Assembly (NCBI RefSeq): GCF_900115225.1 | Contig: NZ_FOVR01000002.1 | Span: forward strand, 372,001 to 436,000 | Direction: 5' to 3' | Source of the DNA: Cohaesibacter marisflavi | GTDB taxonomy: Bacteria; Pseudomonadota; Alphaproteobacteria; Rhizobiales; Cohaesibacteraceae | Length of the DNA: 64,000 nucleotides | Shown: piece after piece, positions 26,613 through 36,684 of the stretch | How the letters are laid out: each line of letters opens with the position of its first letter | How positions within the stretch are numbered: the stretch's first letter is position 1 | The notes under the pieces: model-generated | Databases searched by the model: none | Seen by the model: only the letters and a program-made list of their open reading frames with translations | Told to the model about the DNA's origin: nothing | Made by a program: the position numbers and the translations under genes

Positions 26613-27539
26613 TTACAACCAGTAGGCAGAATCGGGGCGGGTGGCGTCTTTTACCAAGGTGTCGATCAGCGCTCGCTGTGCCGGTTTCAGGTAGCGCGAT
26701 CGGGGCCATACCGCGTGAATGGGCATCTCGGCTCCTGCAAAGGATTCAAGAACAGGCACCAGTGCTCCGGTCGCGAGAGCGCCTGTCACCAGCCATGTCG
26801 GCAATTGCGAGAGACCTGCGCCAGCCAGCGTGGCTTCCAGCATGGCATCACCGTCACTGAATTCGTGCCGCACCCTGATGAGGTGCGGCGTGGAGGTGCC
26901 ATCTGGCTGGCGAAGCAACCAGGCTGCGGGGCTGTCTTCACGACGGCTGCCGATGATGCCATCGTGTTCAATGAGGTCCGCAGGCGTTTCAGGCTCACCG
27001 AACTGTGTGATATAATCCGGACTAGCGCAAATCACCAGTCGTTGGCGTCCCAGCCGCCGAGCCACAAGGTCCGCATCATCTGCCAGAGATCCGATCCGCA
27101 CGACGAGATCTACTCCGTCGTTGATAAGGTTCACGCGTCGCTCCGTGAAGTTGACCGAAAGATCGAGCGACCGGTGCTCGCCCGCCAGTCGGGTCAGGAC
27201 GGGCAGCACATGCCTGCGCCCGAATGCCGCTGGCAGGTGAATATTCAACCGTCCCGAAATGCGCCCGCTCTGTGCGACGACCGAGTCTTCAAGGCTGCGC
27301 ACATCAGACAGAATCTCCGCCCAGCCATCGAAATAGCGCTGGCCTTCCGGGGTGAGCGACAGGCGACGGGTGGTGCGATGCAGGAGCTTTGTCCCGAGCC
27401 TTGCTTCAAGGCGACTGACGCTCTTGCCCACGGCCGAGCCGGTTAGTCCCAGCTGCATACCAGCCCCCGTGAAGGAACCGCTACGTACAGCTTCCACAAA
27501 TTCACGCACGCCAGCAAAGGGATCAGTTGTGTTTATCAT
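26613..27539 (-). CDS. LysR-family transcriptional regulator
   Basis: A 308-residue LysR regulator: N-terminal winged helix about 8-66 (FTGAGMQLGLTGSAVGKSVSR then LEARLGTKLLHRTTRRLSLT) and a C-terminal periplasmic-binding-like effector domain. It is divergent from an old-yellow-enzyme gene with 148 bases between the starts, the arrangement in which LysR proteins usually control the neighbour. It converges with the MFS gene of the channel operon (167 bp apart), so it is unlikely to be co-transcribed with it. Confidence 0.9.
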   Translation of the reverse strand: MINTTDPFAGVREFVEAVRSGSFTGAGMQLGLTGSAVGKSVSRLEARLGTKLLHRTTRRLSLTPEGQRYFDGWAEILSDVRSLEDSVVAQSGRISGRLNIHLPAAFGRRHVLPVLTRLAGEHRSLDLSVNFTERRVNLINDGVDLVVRIGSLADDADLVARRLGRQRLVICASPDYITQFGEPETPADLIEHDGIIGSRREDSPAAWLLRQPDGTSTPHLIRVRHEFSDGDAMLEATLAGAGLSQLPTWLVTGALATGALVPVLESFAGAEMPIHAVWPRSRYLKPAQRALIDTLVKDATRPDSAYWL

Positions 27540-27687
27540 TCTGGAATCTCAGGACGGAATGAAGGGAATTTGAAGTATATTATAATTTTGAGAATGATCA
27601 ATAGATTGAGTGGCAATGGCATGCCGATCTACGCAAACGACATGCAACCAAATTCTCTTTATCGGATCTATTGAAAGGACAGCTCTC

Positions 27688-28827
27688 ATGTCCCTGCTCT
27701 TCTCACCTTTTGATCTTACCGGTCTTCAACTGCCCAATCGGGTGGTTATGGCCCCCATGACGCGTTCGCGCGCCGAGACCGGTGTACCGGATGATCAAAC
27801 CGCTATCTACTACGCGCAACGCGCCAGTGCCGGCTTGATCATCACCGAAGGAGCGCCGGTCAGTCAGCAAGGCAACGGCTATCTCCATACGCCCGGCATT
27901 TACACCGATGAGCAGGGGGCCGGGTGGGCGAAGGTCACACAGGCCGTGCACAAGCGAGGCGGACGTATCTTCGTTCAGCTGTGGCATGTTGGTCGGGTTT
28001 CCCATACCTCGCTGCAGCCGGATGGTGCTGCCCCGGTGTCGGCGAGTGCATTGCGGGCGGAGGGAGCCCTTTCCTATGCCATCGGTCCGGATGGTCAACC
28101 CGGTCAGCAGCCGGCCAGCATTCCGCGCGCGCTGGCAACAGACGAAATAGCTGGCATTACGGCCGATTTCGTTGCCGCCGCCAAGCGCGCCATGCTTGCG
28201 GGTTTTGACGGGGTCGAGATCCACGGGGCCAACAGCTATCTCTTTGAGCAGTTTCTCAATGCCAATTCCAACCAGCGTGCGGATCGCTATGGCGGCAGCG
28301 TTGAGAACCGGCTGCGTTTCCTCATGGAAACCATCGATGCAGTGGCTGCGGAGATTGGAATGAACCGGACCGGTGTTCGCATCTCTCCCTTCGGGCGGCT
28401 TTCTGGCATGACCGGATATGACGGAGAAGCCGATACATGGCTTGCCGTGGCCGAAGCTTTGGAGGCGCGCCAGCCAGCCTATGTCCATCTCAGTGACCAA
28501 CTGACCATTGGCGGCGAAGCGATGCCTGCGGGTTTCCCTTCCCAGTTTTGCAAGACGTTTACAGGCACGTTGATTGCAGCAGGCGGCTTTACGAAGGAAA
28601 CAGGAGAACAGGCGCTCGAGGACGGCGCACTCGACCTCATAGCTTTTGGCAAGCCTTTCATTGGAAATCCGGATCTTGTGGAGCGGATGCGGAATGACTG
28701 GCCGATCAACGAGGCACCGCGTGAGGCCTTCTATGGCGGCACAGGTTCTGCCGGTTACACGGATTTTCCCACCTGGCGCGAACAAGTGGACACTCAACAG
28801 ACAAATGCCGCGCAGAAGGACAAGTAA
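27688..28827 (+). CDS. Alkene reductase of the old yellow enzyme family
   Basis: A 379-residue FMN TIM-barrel enzyme of the NemA/OYE type. Landmarks are NRVVMAPMTRSRAETG at the N-terminus, QLWHVGRVSH, the substrate-binding HGANSYLFEQFLNANSNQR (His and Asn pair), DRYGGSVENR and AFGKPFIGNPDL. It reduces activated C=C bonds with NAD(P)H. I set the start at ATG 27688 after GAAAGGA, because the upstream in-frame extension lacks family similarity. The SnoaL-like gene starts two bases after its stop. Confidence 0.88.
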   Translation: MSLLFSPFDLTGLQLPNRVVMAPMTRSRAETGVPDDQTAIYYAQRASAGLIITEGAPVSQQGNGYLHTPGIYTDEQGAGWAKVTQAVHKRGGRIFVQLWHVGRVSHTSLQPDGAAPVSASALRAEGALSYAIGPDGQPGQQPASIPRALATDEIAGITADFVAAAKRAMLAGFDGVEIHGANSYLFEQFLNANSNQRADRYGGSVENRLRFLMETIDAVAAEIGMNRTGVRISPFGRLSGMTGYDGEADTWLAVAEALEARQPAYVHLSDQLTIGGEAMPAGFPSQFCKTFTGTLIAAGGFTKETGEQALEDGALDLIAFGKPFIGNPDLVERMRNDWPINEAPREAFYGGTGSAGYTDFPTWREQVDTQQTNAAQKDK

Positions 28828-28828
28828 C

Positions 28829-29281
28829 ATGACAACACAGACCGATCGCATCAACGCCTTGCTGGATCGCGAAGAGATCCGGGCATTGCGCCTTCATTAT
28901 AGCGCGCTCCTTGATGGCGGAAAGGCCGACCGGATGGGTGAGGTGTTCACCACGGACGCCGAAGTCAAAGTGACTGTTGGCTCGATGAGTGGTCTTGAGG
29001 AAATCAAGGCTAGCCTCAAGGAGGCCTATCACAGCTTTGATACCCTCAACCGCGGCCACTATCCGTTTGTCCATGCGGTTGCGAACCACGAAATCACTCT
29101 GACCGGCCCGGATGCGGCAACCGGCAGCTGCTACCTGTTGGACTTTGTCACGGATCGCCAGAGCACCCTGCATCCCTTCCTGCTGCTTGGTCGGTATGAG
29201 GACAGCTACGTTCGTGTGAACGGCGAATGGCGCATTGCGCGCTCTGTACTTGATGTTGTCTGGCCCAATGATGAAGAGTGA
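28829..29281 (+). CDS. SnoaL-like (NTF2-fold) protein
   Basis: A 150-residue single-domain protein of the SnoaL_4/NTF2 fold: LDREEIRALRLHYSALLDGGK with the cone-forming N-terminal helices, VFTTDAEVKV, a central HAVANHEI strand and a terminal GEWRIARSVLDV strand. Such proteins are cyclases, isomerases or dehydratases, or have no known activity. ATG 28829 begins one base after the OYE stop; an upstream in-frame extension lies within that gene and is rejected. Its partners suggest joint action on a small redox-active or unsaturated compound. Confidence 0.75.
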   Translation: MTTQTDRINALLDREEIRALRLHYSALLDGGKADRMGEVFTTDAEVKVTVGSMSGLEEIKASLKEAYHSFDTLNRGHYPFVHAVANHEITLTGPDAATGSCYLLDFVTDRQSTLHPFLLLGRYEDSYVRVNGEWRIARSVLDVVWPNDEE

Positions 29282-29291
29282 GACGGTCGCC

Positions 29292-30245
29292 ATGAATGAT
29301 ATTACAACGCCCCCGCGGAGCTTTTCCCGGGTCTTCTCTGAAAACCGCCTGACGGTTGGGCTGATCACCCCGATTGAATCCTATCCCGATAGCCCGTTTC
29401 CAACCCTTGATGATCATCAACAGGTTGCTGAACTGGCCGAAGAGGCGGGTTTTGCCAGCATCTGGGTGCGGGACGTTCCCTTTTATGACCCCAATTTTGG
29501 CGACGCAGCACAGATGCTCGATCCATTCGTCTATCTGGGTTTCCTGTCTGCGGTGACGAAAGACATCACGCTTGGTACCACCGGCATTGTTCTGCCTCTG
29601 CGCGAGCCGATCTCGGTCACCAAACAGGCGCTTTCGATGGACCGGTTGTCAGATGGGCGCTTCATTCTGGGCTTGTCGACGGGCGACCGGCCCGTGGAAT
29701 ATCCCGCCTTCAATGTCGATTTCGAGGATCGCGGTGCTCGCTATCGCGAGCAGGTGGAGTTGATCTGCGCCCTGTCTGAAAACCGTTTCCCACGAATCAA
29801 GACACAGCGCTTTGGCACCTTTGCAGGCAATCTCGATATGCACCCCAAGCCATTGAATGGGCGGCTTCCGTTGATGGCCGTTGGGCGCTCTCGACAATCC
29901 ATCGAGTGGCTTGCGCAGACCATCGATGCATGGATCTGGGCGGTGGATGATGACGAGGCAATCCGCGAGATTATCTCGTCTCTAAAGGCTGCGGCAGGGG
30001 ACAGAACGCCACCTGGCTACGGATACTCCACGTTCTTTGATCTGGATCCGAACCCGGATGCACCTTACCAGCGGTTTTACAATGTGGTGCGGATAGGGCG
30101 GAATGCATTGATAGACCGGCTTTTGCGCCACCGTGATCTTGGTGTCCAGCATATTGCACTCAACCTCAAGCCCTCGCACCGCCCGGCGCAGTCGGTCATC
30201 GAGGAAATGGGGACATATGTCCTGCCAGCCCTTACAGATGCATGA
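29292..30245 (+). CDS. Luciferase-like (LLM class) flavin oxidoreductase
   Basis: A 317-residue TIM-barrel flavoprotein of the bacterial luciferase family, closest in look to the TIGR03571 (BA3436) subgroup. Visible blocks are EEAGFASIWVRDVPFYDP, LGTTGIVLPLREPISVTKQA and LSDGRFILGLSTGDRP, where flavin and substrate bind. Partner substrates are unknown. I chose ATG 29292 (MNDITTPP) over an upstream ATG at 29235, which lies inside the SnoaL-like gene. GAGTGAGACGG provides the ribosome site. A weak stem-loop (GCCAGATG 30258-30265 with CATCTGGC 30284-30291) follows. Confidence 0.85.
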   Translation: MNDITTPPRSFSRVFSENRLTVGLITPIESYPDSPFPTLDDHQQVAELAEEAGFASIWVRDVPFYDPNFGDAAQMLDPFVYLGFLSAVTKDITLGTTGIVLPLREPISVTKQALSMDRLSDGRFILGLSTGDRPVEYPAFNVDFEDRGARYREQVELICALSENRFPRIKTQRFGTFAGNLDMHPKPLNGRLPLMAVGRSRQSIEWLAQTIDAWIWAVDDDEAIREIISSLKAAAGDRTPPGYGYSTFFDLDPNPDAPYQRFYNVVRIGRNALIDRLLRHRDLGVQHIALNLKPSHRPAQSVIEEMGTYVLPALTDA

Positions 30246-30543
30246 TGGAAAACGAATGCCAGATGCTTGGCCCTTGTGCTGATCATCTGGCGTTTGAAAA
30301 CCATCGGAAGACGGCTTGAAGAGAAAGCGGGGTCCGGAATGACGCCCAGCTTACAAGATGCTCGATGAGGCCTTGGTGATCGCAATTATGGAAGGAGTAT
30401 CTCTTTCCTCTTTTGATGAGGTTGTTTGATGCGCGTGGCAAGGGAGATTCTTTAAAGTTGAGTACCAGTATTGTATATCAACACAGCAAACCAACCGCTT
30501 GAAATCAAACGTTATGTATAGATATCAAATAGATGGGAAGAAA

Positions 30544-30619
30544 TGGTGGAGCTAAGCGGGATCGAACCGCTGACCTCGTGAATGCCATTCACGCGCTCTC
30601 CCAACTGAGCTATAGCCCC
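30544..30619 (-). tRNA. tRNA-Ala (GGC)
   Basis: Read on the minus strand, the 76-base gene has acceptor pairing GGGGCTA with TAGCTCC (one G-U), D-arm AGCTCAGTTGGGAGAGC, anticodon stem GTGAA/TTCAC around T-GGC-AT, a T-arm with GGTTCGATCC, and encoded 3' CCA. The anticodon GGC reads GCC and GCU alanine codons. It is isolated from other RNA genes. Confidence 0.95.
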
Positions 30620-31025
30620 ACATCAAAGCGTCATATTCGCTTTGTGGTGAAGCGGAACATATTGAAGCGTTTAGGTGAAATCAATCCCCATTCTCATGAA
30701 AATGTGGATTCTTTCCCCAGATAGATGATGTCTTTCTCAAAGGCTGGTCCCAAAGGCCAATTGGCGGTGCCTGAAAGGCAATGAGAGGGGCATTATATGG
30801 GCTGACAAACATTTGGCTTCGGCGGTTGGCGAGGGGACAGGAGCAAAATTCCAACAAGGATCTATAAGGGCCGATGGCCTCCGCCCAAGACGGGATAAAG
30901 AAAAAGCGCAGCGGTTTCCGGCTGCGCTTTGTATTTGATATAAGAAGATTGCCGCCGCGAAGGATCGGACAATACGCATGCTCTTCACAAAGGGCCATAA
31001 GCCACCTGAAAAGAGCGCGTATTGA
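30620..31025. other. Intergenic region between tRNA-Ala and the FYDLN protein gene
   Basis: About 400 bases. The only clear element is the terminator at 30903-30930. Overlapping short frames on the minus strand have no family features. No further RNA gene is visible. Confidence 0.5.
30903..30930 (-). terminator. Terminator of the FYDLN acid protein gene
   Basis: AAAGCGCAGC (30903-30912) pairs with GCTGCGCTTT (30921-30930). On the minus strand the stem runs into TTTTTC. It lies 96 bases past the stop of the gene at 31026. Confidence 0.75.
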
Positions 31026-31409
31026 TTACTCGTCGTCTTCGTTTGGCACTGCCACGTCGAGGCCGATCGCATCGAGGGCTTCTTCGTCTTCTTCGTCGTC
31101 AAGGAAGACATCAGCGTCATCGCTGTTATCGTCGTCGTCGAGATCCGGCACATCGATATCAGAAGCCTGTTCAGCGTCAGCATCTTCAAGGGAGATGACT
31201 TCCGCATCACCATCGTCGTCCGAAGCCGCGGTGGTTGCTACAACTTCTTCTTCTTTTTCATCGACCTCAGCCACTTCAGCAGCCAATGGTTTGGCCAATT
31301 CGTAAATCGTCCCGCATTTGGGACAAACGATCGGGTCGCGGTTAAGGTCGTAATATTTAGCGCCGCAATCTGCACAGACGCGTTTGGTTCCAAGTTCTGG
31401 TCGTGCCAC
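31026..31409 (-). CDS. TIGR02300 family (FYDLN acid) zinc-ribbon protein
   Basis: A 127-residue protein. The first 45 residues are a zinc ribbon with two Cys pairs (CADCGAKYYDLN and CPKCGTIY), matching the TIGR02300 signature. The rest is extremely acidic, with runs of Asp and Glu (DDDDNSDDADVFLDDEEDEE), predicted disordered. The family is confined to alphaproteobacteria and sits next to aroA there, as here. Function is not known; the layout suggests nucleic-acid or protein binding. It is divergent from aroA. Confidence 0.9.
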   Translation of the reverse strand: MARPELGTKRVCADCGAKYYDLNRDPIVCPKCGTIYELAKPLAAEVAEVDEKEEEVVATTAASDDDGDAEVISLEDADAEQASDIDVPDLDDDDNSDDADVFLDDEEDEEALDAIGLDVAVPNEDDE

Positions 31410-31566
31410 AGCTTTGCCTCTTCACCTAGCAAGGTTTTCGATTCTAAGATTTGACCAACTCCATTAGCTAACCTTATGCGGCCTGTCAAAAGCTAAAAGT
31501 CGAAAACAGAGTCAATTTACTCTTTTCTTCCGAAGTTGGCGTGACGTAGTGGGCAATATGGTGTAA

Positions 31567-33003
<1,437 letters not shown>

Positions 33004-33008
33004 AGCCG

Positions 33009-33764
33009 ATGCTTGCGACACCAAAGCGCGTGATCTCTCTTGTCCCCAGCTGGACGGAAACCCTGCTGGCAGCCGGTATCATACTGGTCGGACGCACGCG
33101 CTTCTGTATACACCCTCAGAAGACGGTCGCCGACATTCCCGTCGTCGGGGGCACCAAGGACTGGAACTGGGATAAGCTTTTGGCCACAAAGCCGGATCTG
33201 ATCCTGCTGGACAGGGAAGAGAATGCCCGCTTCATGGGCGAGCAGACGGACATTCCCTGTCATGTCACCCATGTCACGTCGCTGGAAGACATGGCGGCGA
33301 CCTTCGCCGATCTGGCAAGCCTGCTGGCCAATGATAAATTGCAGCAGATGGCCGAACGGTGCCACACACTATTGAGCCTTCAGAAGAAGCCATGGCAACC
33401 GGAAACCCCTTTGCCTGCATTGATGGAATGGGGGCGGCAGCCCGTGCGACCACCGGAAAAAATTCTCTATCTCATTTGGCGCAAACCATGGATGGCTGTC
33501 AGCCGGGAGTGTTTCATCGGTGATAGCCTTTCACGCCTTGGCGTCGAGATTACGCATTTTGATGAAAGATATCCCGTGATCGATCTCGATGCTTTCGATC
33601 CGGAAACGACTCTCCTATTGTGCGCCTCAGAACCCTATCCGTTTCATGCCAAGAAGCAGCTCTTGGCTGAGCTGCCCTTTGCCCACGCCTTCGTCGATGG
33701 CGAGTGGCTCAGTTGGTATGGCATCCGGAGCCTTGAGTTTCTGGAACGCGAATTGGGTCGCTAA
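33009..33764 (+). CDS. Helical-backbone metal receptor (BtuF-like), without signal peptide
   Basis: A 251-residue protein of the periplasmic-binding type III fold used by cobalamin and iron-chelate receptors: RVISLVPSWTETLLAAGI, LVGRTRFC, VVGGTKDWNWDKLLATKPDLILLDREEN and a C-terminal helical lobe (PFAHAFVDGEWLSWYG). It lacks an N-terminal signal or lipobox, so it is either cytoplasmic or uses another export route, and no ABC genes accompany it. It lies five bases after aroA and before cmk, breaking the usual aroA-cmk pair. Function unknown. Confidence 0.75.
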   Translation: MLATPKRVISLVPSWTETLLAAGIILVGRTRFCIHPQKTVADIPVVGGTKDWNWDKLLATKPDLILLDREENARFMGEQTDIPCHVTHVTSLEDMAATFADLASLLANDKLQQMAERCHTLLSLQKKPWQPETPLPALMEWGRQPVRPPEKILYLIWRKPWMAVSRECFIGDSLSRLGVEITHFDERYPVIDLDAFDPETTLLLCASEPYPFHAKKQLLAELPFAHAFVDGEWLSWYGIRSLEFLERELGR

Positions 33765-33846
33765 GGAAGAATTCGGCGCGACATCCCGCACCGCCGGATC
33801 AAAGAGAAAAGACGTGAGACAAGACTGTTAAGGAGTGGACTGTCCA

Positions 33847-34473
33847 ATGATCATCGCAATTGATGGCCCAGCAGCCTCTGGCAAAGGCACCATGGCGCGC
33901 AGATTGGCGGAGCATTTCAAGTTGCCGCATCTGGATACGGGGCTGACATTCCGGGCTGTGGCGCATGCGCTTGTTGTTGCGGATAAACCGCTTGATGACG
34001 AAGATGTGGCTGAAGCGGCCGCGCGCGGGCTGGATCTTGGGGCGTTGGATCGCTCGGTGCTCTCGGCCCATGCCATTGGCGAGGCAGCCTCCAAGGTAGC
34101 TGTGATGCCGCGCGTGCGTCAGGCGCTTCTGGAAGCCCAGCGCAGCTTTGCGAGCCGACCGGGAGGGGCCATTCTGGACGGGCGCGATATCGGCACTGTC
34201 GTTTGCCCTGATGCGGACGTGAAGCTGTTTGTCACCGCCAGCGCAGAAGAACGCGCCCAGCGCCGCACCGATGAGATTCTGGCCAAGGGCGAGCAGGCGG
34301 ACTATGCGCAGATCCTTGCTGATGTGAAAAAACGGGATGAACGCGACCAGAACAGAGCTGTGGCTCCCCTTGTGCCTGCGGCAGATGCCCACTTGCTTGA
34401 TACAACAAAATTGGATATAGAAGGCGCATTCCAGCAAGCTGTTAGGATTGTTGAGGAAAGCCAGATAAAATAA
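33847..34473 (+). CDS. cmk: (d)CMP kinase
   Basis: Cytidylate kinase, 208 residues: P-loop [17 protein letters not shown], then [14 protein letters not shown], the NMP-binding region, and [30 protein letters not shown]. It phosphorylates CMP and dCMP. ATG 33847 was preferred over GTG 33835, because AAGGAG is too close to the latter. A stem-loop follows at 34480. The cmk-rpsA order is standard in proteobacteria. Confidence 0.93.
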   Translation: MIIAIDGPAASGKGTMARRLAEHFKLPHLDTGLTFRAVAHALVVADKPLDDEDVAEAAARGLDLGALDRSVLSAHAIGEAASKVAVMPRVRQALLEAQRSFASRPGGAILDGRDIGTVVCPDADVKLFVTASAEERAQRRTDEILAKGEQADYAQILADVKKRDERDQNRAVAPLVPAADAHLLDTTKLDIEGAFQQAVRIVEESQIK

Positions 34474-34479
34474 AAGAGT

Positions 34480-34508
34480 GGCAATCAATCTTTGATTGTT
34501 GCCCTTTT
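34480..34508 (+). terminator. Terminator of cmk
   Basis: GGCAATCAA (34480-34488) pairs with TTGATTG...GCC (34492-34503, three-base bulge), followed by CTTTTTG. Confidence 0.65.
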
Positions 34509-34806
34509 TGCTATGCGCTCACTTGCATAATTCCGGTTATTTCTTATGTCTTTCAGTCTGTTACGTTGGGGGATGTTACAGGCGGATTGTGCTTTTTCAG
34601 TTTTCTCTGTTTTCAGACCTTGACGGGCATCCTTGCGGAATGCCTTCAAAATTGCGCTCCCTACCGACCGCATACGCGCCGGACCACTCCTTTATCACAA
34701 AGGGTGGACTTGTCCTTAAGTTGGACATGGTCGGGAAAAGAGCATGGTGAAACACGAACCAATTGGCGCGAAGAGCCCCGAAAAATGGGGTTATTTAGGA
34801 GTTTTT
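34509..34806 (+). promoter_or_regulatory. rpsA promoter and leader
   Basis: About 300 bases before the S1 gene. It contains the ribosome site AGGAG 7 bases before the start, and probably the rpsA promoter and a leader that S1 may use for autogenous control. I see no conserved stem-loop that I could name. An in-frame ATG at 34744 would add 21 residues unlike any S1 and is rejected. Confidence 0.45.
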
Positions 34807-36504
34807 ATGAGCGATCTTAATCCGTCCATGGAAGATTTTGCCGCCCTTCTCGATGAGTCCTTCAGCGAAACCTCACCTCATGAAGGTGCGGTTATCAAAG
34901 GGACCGTCGTCGGCATCGAAAAAGACATGGCTATCATCGATGTTGGCTTGAAAGTTGAAGGCCGCGTAGCACTGAAGGAGTTTGGTGCTCAGGCAAAAGA
35001 CGGTGGTCTTGAGATTGGCTCCGAGGTTGAAGTCTACCTCGAGCGTATCGAAAATGCGATGGGCGAAGCTGTTCTGTCTCGCGACAAAGCCCGCCGCGAA
35101 GAAAGCTGGGGCAAGCTGGAAAAAGCGTTCGAAGCAGAAGAAAAAGTTACTGGTACCATCTTCAACCAGGTCAAAGGCGGCTTCACCGTCGATCTGGATG
35201 GCGCCGTTGCCTTCCTGCCTCGCTCTCAGGTGGATATCCGTCCGGTTCGCGACGTGACCCCTCTGATGCACACGCCACAGCCTTTCCAGATCCTGAAAAT
35301 GGACAAACGTCGCGGCAACATCGTTGTTTCCCGTCGTGTTATTCTGGAAGAAACCCGCGCAGAACTGCGCACCGAACTGGTTCAGAACCTCAAAGAGGGT
35401 CAGACCGTCGAGGGTGTTGTCAAAAACATCACCGATTATGGTGCATTCGTGGATCTGGGCGGCATCGACGGCCTGCTGCATGTCACCGACATTGCATGGC
35501 GTCGTATCAACCATCCGAGCGAAGTTCTGTCTATTGGCCAGACGGTCAAGGTTCAGATCGTTCGCGTCAACCAGGAAACACATCGTATTTCTCTGGGCAT
35601 GAAGCAGCTTGAAGTTGACCCATGGTCTGAAATCGAGCAGCGTTACCCAGTGGGCGAGAAATTCACCGGCCGTGTGACCAACATCACCGACTATGGTGCA
35701 TTCCTCGAACTGGAACCAGGCATCGAAGGCCTGATCCACGTTTCCGAAATGTCCTGGACCAAGAAAAACGTTCATCCGGGCAAAATCGTTTCTACCTCTC
35801 AGGAAGTAGAAGTGATGATCCTGGAAGTCGATCCTGTAAAACGCCGCGTGTCTCTGGGCCTGAAACAGACCCTCGACAACCCATGGGCTGTTTTTGCAGA
35901 AAACAATCCAGCTGGCACCGTCGTCGAAGGCGAAGTGAAGAACAAGACCGAATTCGGTCTCTTCATCGGTCTGGAAGGCGAAGTCGACGGCATGGTTCAC
36001 CTGTCCGATCTGGACTGGAACCGTCCTGGCGAACAGGTTCTGGAAGAATTCAACAAGGGCGACGTTGTCAAAGCCGTCATCCTCGATGTGGATGTCGACA
36101 AAGAACGTATCTCCCTGGGTATCAAGCAGCTTGAATCCGATCCGTTCGAAGACGCTTCTGGTGAAATGAAACGCGGTGCAATTGTCTCCTGCGAAATCAC
36201 CGAAGTGAAAGAAAACGGTCTGGAAGTCAAGGTTGTCGGTTCCGACATGACTGCCTTCATCCGTCGTGCCGATCTGGCCCGTGACCGCGCTGACCAGCGC
36301 ACCGACCGCTTCCAGGTTGGTGAAACGGTTGACGCTCGCATCACCCAGTTCGACAAGAAAAACCGTAAACTCGGTGTTTCCATCAAGGCGCTTGAAGTTG
36401 CTGAAGAGAAAGAAGCCATTGCACAGTTCGGGTCTTCCGACGCTGGCGCTTCCCTCGGTGATATTCTGGGTGCAGCCCTTAAAGCACGCGGCGACGACGA
36501 ATAA
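34807..36504 (+). CDS. rpsA: 30S ribosomal protein S1
   Basis: Ribosomal protein S1, 565 residues, six tandem S1 RNA-binding domains. Copies of the KGTV..I..dmaiIDVGLKVEGRV, NITDYGAFVDLGGIDGLLHV, NITDYGAFLELEPGIEGLIHV and NKTEFGLFIGLEGEVDGMVHL pattern show domains 1, 3, 4 and 5; domains 2 and 6 are more diverged. The last 30 residues are an Ala/Gly-rich tail. Codon choice is unusually even and biased, as expected for a highly expressed gene. It feeds mRNA to the 30S subunit. Confidence 0.96.
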   Translation: MSDLNPSMEDFAALLDESFSETSPHEGAVIKGTVVGIEKDMAIIDVGLKVEGRVALKEFGAQAKDGGLEIGSEVEVYLERIENAMGEAVLSRDKARREESWGKLEKAFEAEEKVTGTIFNQVKGGFTVDLDGAVAFLPRSQVDIRPVRDVTPLMHTPQPFQILKMDKRRGNIVVSRRVILEETRAELRTELVQNLKEGQTVEGVVKNITDYGAFVDLGGIDGLLHVTDIAWRRINHPSEVLSIGQTVKVQIVRVNQETHRISLGMKQLEVDPWSEIEQRYPVGEKFTGRVTNITDYGAFLELEPGIEGLIHVSEMSWTKKNVHPGKIVSTSQEVEVMILEVDPVKRRVSLGLKQTLDNPWAVFAENNPAGTVVEGEVKNKTEFGLFIGLEGEVDGMVHLSDLDWNRPGEQVLEEFNKGDVVKAVILDVDVDKERISLGIKQLESDPFEDASGEMKRGAIVSCEITEVKENGLEVKVVGSDMTAFIRRADLARDRADQRTDRFQVGETVDARITQFDKKNRKLGVSIKALEVAEEKEAIAQFGSSDAGASLGDILGAALKARGDDE

Positions 36505-36540
36505 GTCGCTCTGCCTTAAAGGCCCTTGTCAATAAAACGG

Positions 36541-36573
36541 ATGCCGCAGGTAATCTCGCCTGCGGCATTTTTT
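36541..36573 (+). terminator. Rho-independent terminator of rpsA
   Basis: ATGCCGCAGG (36541-36550) pairs with CCTGCGGCAT (36559-36568), followed by TTTTTT. Confidence 0.88.
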
Positions 36574-36684
36574 ATTTGTTATTTCTTTTCAAACTCTTTT
36601 TCGATACGCAGGCTATATTGGCGTTGCAAAATATGTTTGCGCGGGTGATAAACCAAACAGGAACTGCTTGAGGAAATTACAACC

